DNA of 64,000 nt. Origin: Leptasterias polaris. Lineage: Eukaryota > Echinodermata > Asteroidea > Forcipulatida > Asteriidae. The position numbers and the translations under genes are program-made. The stretch spans positions 558,001 through 622,000 of the forward strand of contig JAZGTN010000051.1 of the NCBI GenBank assembly GCA_037783415.1. Reading direction: 5' to 3'. The notes beneath the pieces were generated by a model. The model had not been told where the DNA came from and did no database searches. It worked only from the letters and a program-made list of their open reading frames with translations. Every line of letters starts with the position of its first letter. Within the stretch, counting starts at the first letter, position 1. Positions 57,691 through 64,000 of this stretch are shown here, piece after piece.

Positions 57691-57902
57691 ATAGACGATG
57701 TGACCTCTGACGTCATTTGAAAATCATAACATGATGCGCGCGCATGTCGCCGGGCAAAACCTTTGTGTACTTGACAGCCAGCTAGAAAGTACACGCAATA
57801 TTACCATGACTACGCGTCTTTTTTGCCCGGCGGAACATGACTTGGACAACAGACTTGTCAACAGAGGGCGGTTTGAATGTAAACAGAGGTCACATCGTCT
57901 AT
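57691..57902 (-). mobile_element. 212-bp MITE, copy 2 (inverted relative to copy 1)
   Basis: Same 19-bp ends and length as 55608-55819. The reverse complement differs by only a few bases. It separates the lectin 3 leader from the downstream DNA at 57903. Confidence 0.88.
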
Positions 57903-58700
57903 AGTAACTGGTATTTATAAAATTATGCTTTTCATGATTAGCAGGTGTTAGAAAGTCGGCTTATATTATATGTTTTTATACTTCAAAAGCTACTAATCTT
58001 TGGTGTTTTGCTGCAGTAATATTTGCTATATAGTTTAGTGTAAGGTTCAAAACGCTGTAGCAACGATTATAAAGAACTTGTTCATAATAAAAAACTTGTT
58101 CTCGACGGTGACCGGGTTGCAGAGGAAATTTTTTTATTCTCAAATCCTCTCCACACAGTTTACCAAATACCATTGTATTGCAGGCTAAATTGATCCGTCA
58201 TATAGAAAATTAATAAGATAAATAATAATAACAATAATAATAATAATACATTGCACATTTCATAATATGAAAAATTAACACATTTCCAGGATTGAAAATG
58301 AGACAAATAATCATTCATCTTTTATATTACAATAAACCATGTTTGAATTAACGAGGGGAAAATACGATGCAGCATTACATGGTAATGTTTTAAAATGTGT
58401 TTGTAACTTTTTAAAACCCGAATAAAGTATCTGGAAACAAAACTAAAGAAAGGTTTACATCTCTGCCTTTGTGCAGTGTTACTTTATTTTTTTTTATTTT
58501 TTTATTTGCACCCGGTAGTTTTCAATGATTATGACAAACAACCATTCATCATAAGGCATATAAATCTGTGTATATTACTTGAAAGTTAGTGACATCTACA
58601 TAACATATGGTTTACAATATGGGGATTTTGTGCACATTCACATGGAGCAGACCTAACATGATTTGGCAATTTAGTTTAGCATCGAGAATTCGCGTGATCT
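57903..58700. other. Intergenic, no gene seen
   Basis: AT-rich with an (ATA)n-like stretch (about 58215-58250). No supported gene. Confidence 0.35.
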
Positions 58701-58705
58701 TCTTG

Positions 58706-58707
<2 letters not shown>

Positions 58708-58744
<37 letters not shown>
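58708..58744. repeat. (GA)n microsatellite
   Basis: About 18 uninterrupted GA units. Confidence 0.95.
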
Positions 58745-58746
<2 letters not shown>

Positions 58747-58807
58747 TTTAAAACTACGCGGGAAAGGTGACATTTTCTTGGACATCGTTTACCCTGAACC
58801 AATACAC

Positions 58808-58959
58808 CGATCCATTAAGCCACGCCCATTTCTCATTGACCAATCACAACCGCGAAATCTGATCACCATTTGAGCCGTTTGGTGATCTTTGCACTAATGG
58901 TGATCGGGTTTCGCGGCTGTGATTGGTCAACTCGTAAGGAGGCGGGGCTTAATGGATCG
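58808..58959. repeat. 150-bp inverted repeat with mirrored CCAAT and GC-box motifs
   Basis: Arms of about 65 bp start CGATCCATTAAGCCACGCCC and end GGCGGGGCTTAATGGATCG, with a spacer of about 20 bp. Both arms carry GACCAATCA and CACGCCC/GGCGGGG. It may be a MITE or a foldback. Confidence 0.8.
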
Positions 58960-59209
58960 ATCTATTGACACACTTTCAATCCCTGGGTCGTCCTTCCTTC
59001 TATGCGTACCCGAAGGATTTCGATGCTGAAAGCAATGTTCGTCGTCATCCACATTTATGTAGCAATATTGGAGGTAAGTCTAGCGTTGTAGGGAGTGAAC
59101 ACACAGTTGATATCGAAACGTTGATTATCTCCACTTTAACAAAAATGAATTTTGTTTAAATTCCCCCGAATAGTGCTGAAATGAGATCTGACATAGTTTA
59201 AAATAATTT
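58960..59209. other. Intergenic, with an exon-like stretch ending in a consensus donor
   Basis: A plus-strand frame from 58965 reaches GGAG/GTAAGT at about 59068-59076. The encoded residues (HFQSLGRPSFYAYPKDF) match no family I know. I cannot assign a gene. Confidence 0.25.
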
Positions 59210-60090
59210 TTCGAAAACTATTAGACCATTTTGAAAGCATCGTTAACCTGTTTTTATAAAATTGTTATAACTGTAGCCTGTATGGAGGTTTTCAATTGAC
59301 ATTCAGGAAAACGCAGCTCTCAATACTGCCCACGTCAGGTTTTAACTTAAGTATCACCACCTTGACCAAAATAATAACCAGATTGAAAATGCAAGGTGGC
59401 AGGCAGATATGATTATTAACGTGTTCCCGATCTGAGAATACAAGGCGTTCAGTTGCTGATTTGTGACCCGCTCTGCAAAAATGAGTCTGATGTGGCAAAA
59501 GAACTAAACTTGAAACAAAACAGTCGACAAAATCCTTTATTAAAACACTGTAAGATTCAAAATAAAGTTTTATTTCGGTTTTTGTCTGAAATATTGGATA
59601 CAAACGAAACAGAATACACAGAAAAAAGAAAAAAAAATTTAATGAAAAAAAAATCACCCCACTACATTCAATCGCCCTGTACGTGTAAACAGTAATTGCG
59701 ACATCAGACTCATTTTCGTAGAGCGGGTCACATTTAATGCGCAGGAGATGAGTCCTGTCAGACTGCTTTTGTAACATTCTAATCGGCAGGAGGATATCAA
59801 GGGCGTGACATTCACCGATGAATGAGGGTTTCTATATATAGCATTATAAATCAAAGGAGGTTTATAAAATGAGAAAAAATGAAAAAGTGGTCTGTATTGA
59901 TTTTCTTAAAAAACAAAAACTAAATAGAAATGCATATAAAATATAAAAAATTAAACGAACGTGGAGTCATCATTTTGTGCGGTGACCGTAAACATAAACT
60001 ATAATGCATGCTGGGCCACTACAATGAGTGACGCATTCGTTACATGGCAACAGACAGTTCTTTAGTTCGACAATATTCTAACAAATGCTT
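59210..60090 (+). promoter_or_regulatory. Upstream remnant of a fifth lectin locus
   Basis: It matches 41050-41400 (GAAAGCATCGTT, TTTAAGGAAAACGCAGCT-like) and 35215-35440 (AGGATATCAAG, CACCGATGAA, CAATGAGTGACGCATTCGT, CATGGCAACAGACAGTT). In the other loci a lectin ORF follows within about 150-300 bp. Here the sequence passes into repeat R and the piggyBac element. Confidence 0.5.
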
Positions 60091-60141
60091 AAAGGAATAC
60101 ACCGGCTTCGTTGGGCTATTTTGGCTACTAAATAGACTTAA

Positions 60142-63100
60142 CCCTTTCAGTACCGCCGTGCCATAGCGGCTCAAAATAACATTCCACTTGGTGACCAATG
60201 AGCCCGTATGGCACGGAATTATTAGCACTCTCGGTGACCAATGAGCCTCTCTGGCACATCGACCAAAAGTAAGTTATCAAAATGTAAATAGCCCCCTCAA
60301 TCGCCTTTTGTCCATCCCCATGGTAACAAGCTGGCCGCGTGTGCCATGAAGCGTCGCAGGTTTAAAAATTTCAGCGGTATCGTTAAGCGTCCCCCCACGC
60401 ATTCTTCAGTAAGAGATCATTCTAACAACATGGCCGAAGAAAATGATAAAATTTTGGAAGAAATTTTCGCAGACAGTGGTTCAGAAATGTCATCTGACGA
60501 GGAATCGCCACTTGAGGACTCGGAGACGTCAGAAGACAGTGAGGATACAGAGCCGAGGGCCTCGACATCAACAGCAACATTAACCTGTTCTAAGAATACG
60601 AATTTCAGGTGTGGATGGCGTGAAGCCAACTGTTACACACGGCGACCGCCTGTTAAATTTACAGCAAACACCGGGGCTACAGAAGACTTCAGTTCGTTCT
60701 CCCCCATACAAATCTTCAAACTGTACTTTTGTGAAGCAGTGTGGCAGATGATGGTACTAGAGACTAATCGTTATGCTGAACAAATATTGGGAGCGGGGGC
60801 AGAAAATAAGTGTGCATGGAGACCAACTGATGTACCTGAAATGATGGCATTCGTGGCCCTACTTCTTTGCATGGGAATCAACAAAAGGCCTCGTTACTCC
60901 ATGCATTGGTCCAGGTCTGAAATTCTACGAAGTCCCCTGTACTCAGCAACCATGGCTCGTAACCGATTTACTGCAATCCTAAGATTTTTTCACCTCGCCA
61001 ATAACAGAGATGTCGAGGGCGACTCTCCCCGTGACAAACTTGCTAAATTACGGCCACTGTTAAACATTGTACTACCATCATTCCTCCGGGTGTACCAGCC
61101 GGGACGAAGCCTTTCACCGGACGAGACGATGGTCAAATTCAAAGGACGGGTGAGCTTCAAGGAATACATGCCAAGAAAAGCCGCAAAATGGGGATTGAAA
61201 TCTTTCTCATTGAACGAATCCGACACAGGGTACACATGTGCCTGGGAGTTGTTCACAGGATCGCAGCCCAGGTGCCCACAAGGCCAGTCCTCTGTAAGTG
61301 ATCCCGAGACAAACCATCCATCCGAAATAGGGGCACCAGGCAACGTAGTATTGAACCTTTTGCAGGGACTCGAAAATAAAGGACATTGCATCTACATGGA
61401 CAATTGGTTTAGTAGCCCGGCTCTGTTCTCCAAGTTGTCTGAGCTAGGATTCGGAGCTTGTGGAACTGTGCGCTATACCACCCTAGGGATACCCGACGTA
61501 GCAAACTCCAAAAAATTTCCTATGAAAAGCGGTGCAGATCCAAATTTTTTCAGAAAGCAGGCCAACTATGCGTTATGTGGCAGGACACAAAACGTGTCAC
61601 TCTCCTCTCAAACTATGGGGATTGCAGTGTCACTAGTAAAAAGATTCGGAGCCGGAAAACTTCAACAGGATTTCGTCATATCAAAAAACCGTGCATAGTC
61701 GAGGATTACAATAAATACATGGGGGGCACGGATCTGGCAGGACAATTATGCACGTACTATACTCATACCCACAAAACATTCAAATGGTGGAAACGTGTAT
61801 TTATTACAATCCTAGACATATGTTTGCTCAATGCTAATGTCGTATACAACAGCATCCATACAAACAAGAGCTTGTCTACTTTGGATTTTCGGGTCAAGGT
61901 GATAGAGGCACTTATTTCAAACTTCGAGAACAACCCAGTTCACCATGCCCGTAAAGTGTCAAGTGCTTCAAACGCCCTTTCAACTCAGCACTTTCCAGGT
62001 CCGACTGTTGACGGGAAGAAACGTGACTGTGTTGTATGCAGTTCCACCTCTAATCGGAAACAAACTCGCACGATTTGTAAGCAGTGTATCAAGCCAATGT
62101 GTGTTATACCATGCTTTGAGAAATTCCACACCAAGCGATAAATTAGGTCAACAATTCAACTATTAAGTTAATTATGTTAAACATTTGTAAAGCGGTTATA
62201 CCATTATTGGAGAATTTCCACACCAAACTAATAATTTTCTAAACTTTCTGAATACTCCCTCCCCCCCCCGCTACAATGTTGAATCCCACAATCGCATGCC
62301 TGCCAACAATCAACATTGAGGCGGGGGGGAGGGGGGGGGGGATGGTACTTAGAAAAAACAAGTATAGCACTTTGGCAAAATGTTATGTTAGTTCCTTCTT
62401 TACATATTGCTTCATGATAGGTGTAAATTTGATTTGATGAGTAATTTTTTTCCAGTTCCTATTGTGCGTAATCAAAACTATCTTCTGTTTATTGAATGTG
62501 CAATCCTAAAGGAATGTATTCAAACATTATGTTTATTTAAGGTTTCAGAAACAAATTTTACATTAATCAAAATGGCCGACTTAAGCAACTGTACCACATT
62601 GTTTGTATTTGGTTTCATTGGGTTCCTGCATCCTGAAAACCTCGCCATATTTTATGTTACGGGCCAAAACCAAATTGGTTGGCGGCCATTTTAATTATTA
62701 AAATGGCCGCCTTAACCGACTGATGCAATTACTTAATTATGTGTCTTGTTGGGTTCCTGGATCCTTAATACATTCAAGTTTCCAACATTGAGGAGGAGGC
62801 GGCGGGGGGGGGGGGGGGGGAGGATGGTACGTCGAAAAAACAAGTATAGCACTTTGGAAATATTTTTTGTTAGTTCCTTCTTGACATATTGGTTAATGAT
62901 AGGTAAAACATAAATTTTATGAGTTATTTTGTTCGAGTAACGTTCATATTGTGCTTAATCAAACTTCTCTTTGTTATTTTTAATGTTATAATAATCAAAA
63001 TGGCCGCCTTTTAAAGCGACTGAACCACCATGGCAATTATAATTTATGTATGTGAGGCTCATAGACGGAGATACGGACCAAAACCAAATTGCTTGGCGGA

Positions 63101-63846
63101 CATTTACAAATGGGCAATATTTTATGTCAGTTCCTTCTTTGTCATTAAATGTAGAAATAAATAAAACGAACGATTTTACCAGTCATTTATTTATAAGTCA
63201 TATTGTGCGTAATCCAAACTCTCTTGTTTATATTTAATGTCCTATCCTAGGAGCGGGTTGGGGGGGGGGGGGGGTGCTTCCTAAAAAATTAATAAAAACT
63301 TTTAATTTTTTTGGACGATTCATAATTTGCCAACAATCTAAATGGTCGCCTTAACCAATTGATCAACATGGGTATAGTCACCAACTCCCAGTATCTGTGA
63401 GGCTCAACCAATTGTTATTTAATTTTGGGCGGGTTTGGGGGGGGGGGGGAGGATGCTGTTTCATAAGTAATTTATTAAAACCTTATGTTTATTTAACGTT
63501 TCAAAAATATGTCTCATGCAGATTGGTATGAACAGCTACTTGACAAATGTTTAGCTTCAACATTTAAACTACTCAATTGTGTATTTAGTGGTCATAATAC
63601 CATACCTCAAATATATGTTAAAGGCAATGATTTAGTCCAAGGCAATATGCCAAAGGAAACAGTAATATGTTATTGGTTGCTCAACTTGCATTATGTGACT
63701 AGGACCTAGGCTAACCCCAATCTGCCTTGTGAGGGCGCTGTAACCTGAAACTTTGCAAAATAGTGTTGGTCTCCAGGTAGCCATGTCAAGGAAATGTCTC
63801 TGGTCACCATGGCATAAGTAGCCAATATGTGTTGGTACTGAAAGGG
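60142..63846 (+). mobile_element. piggyBac DNA transposon, 3.7 kb
   Basis: The 13-bp ends CCCTTTCAGTACC and GGTACTGAAAGGG are perfect inverted repeats. TTAA lies on the left (60138-60141) and TTAT on the right (63847-63850), a one-base change from the TTAA signature. The sub-terminal motif GGTGACCAATGAGCC occurs twice near the left end. The transposase lies in the left half. The right half (62150-63500) holds three or four imperfect repeats with a poly-G run, ACAAGTATAGCACTTTGG, TTAGTTCCTTCTT and AAAATGGCCGCCTT blocks. Repeat R flanks it on both sides. Confidence 0.9.
60346..62141 (+). pseudogene. piggyBac (PGBD-type) transposase with one frameshift
   Basis: It starts MKRRRFKNF, followed by a Ser/Glu/Asp-rich tail and the DDE_Tnp_1_7-type core. 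Catalytic aspartates are visible in SPDETMVKFKGR (D259), YMDNWFSS (D352) and, in another frame, KYMGGTDLAG (codon 61731-61733). A cysteine-rich zinc-binding C-terminus follows (CVVC, CKQC, CVIPC, FHTKR), typical of piggyBac proteins that bind their own ends. The frame changes at a T tract (about 61545-61550). Before it, the first frame reads family-like sequence, and after it the alternative frame does (QLCVMWQDTKRV). The first frame then runs 50 residues of nonsense to a stop at 61698. All other parts are intact, so inactivation is recent, or the base count in the T tract is wrong. Confidence 0.88.
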
Positions 63847-63850
63847 TTAT

Positions 63851-64000
63851 ACATGACTCCAAAGGTCTTCCAGGAATTGAGAAGAACGGTTCCCAAAAAA
63901 CGAAGGTCACATGGGTTATCCGAACCACATTTTTGGTTCGGATAACCCTCGTGATCTTCGGAGTTAGTTTTACTTCCAGCCGTATAAAAATTATTTACTG
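63851..64000. repeat. Repeat R, right flank of the piggyBac insertion
   Basis: It continues the repeat interrupted at 60137 (CCAAAGGTCTTCCAGGAA, hairpin at 63913-63948, CTTCGGAGTTAGTTTTACTT) and matches 34470-34660. It runs off the window. Confidence 0.8.

Noticed and set aside
58965..59076. Exon-like frame ending in GAG/GTAAGT
   Set aside because: Good donor site, but there is no recognisable protein sequence and no partner exon nearby. Kept only as a note.

Overview
This is eukaryotic nuclear DNA from a marine invertebrate, most likely an echinoderm and possibly a sea star (inference). The genes have introns, the DNA is AT-rich with many poly-G runs, and most of the window is transposon-derived. 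Host genes recognised are an ENDOU-like gene (somatomedin B plus EndoU domains), a small secreted C-type lectin family, a coiled-coil repeat protein and a two-finger C2H2 gene. No bacterial or viral gene order is present.

0-8 kb: minus-strand ENDOU-like gene. Its exons fit together in phase: a membrane-anchor first exon (6592-6727), three somatomedin B exons and two EndoU exons, with the catalytic half off the left edge. A second possible first exon encoding a signal peptide lies at 7586-7649. A 2.1-kb Mutator-type element with a 9-bp target duplication sits in one intron.

9-30 kb: a repeat field. A LINE 3' end (about 9.9-10.7 kb) is followed by tandem copies of a non-autonomous element (family A). 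Each copy ends in CTAG, 7 nt from a perfect hairpin, as in Helitron-like elements. Inside these copies are a second Mutator-type element (24417-26746, also with a 9-bp duplication), several 20-bp palindromic minisatellites (19.0-20.9 kb), and arrays of 43-bp hairpin units whose stems differ from unit to unit but stay paired (27.3 and 29.1 kb).

29.7-34.3 kb: a C2H2 zinc-finger gene and a secreted coiled-coil repeat protein, both on the minus strand and each with an apparent 1-nt frameshift. A TIR element lies between them.

35-60 kb: C-type lectin cluster. Intact reading frames are at 35.6 kb (+), 51.2 kb (+, with a PAN/apple-like tail) and 57.1-57.6 kb (-). A decayed copy is at 42.5 kb and a promoter-only remnant at 59.2-60.1 kb. 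The 57-kb gene lies between two inverted 212-bp MITEs, and the two halves of its upstream region are on opposite sides, which points to a MITE-mediated inversion. Between the lectins are SINEs, other MITEs and a second Helitron-like family (44.4-48.1 kb) that also ends in a hairpin array.

60.1-63.85 kb: a piggyBac element whose transposase carries one frameshift. It is inserted into a dispersed repeat whose unoccupied paralogue is at 34.4 kb.
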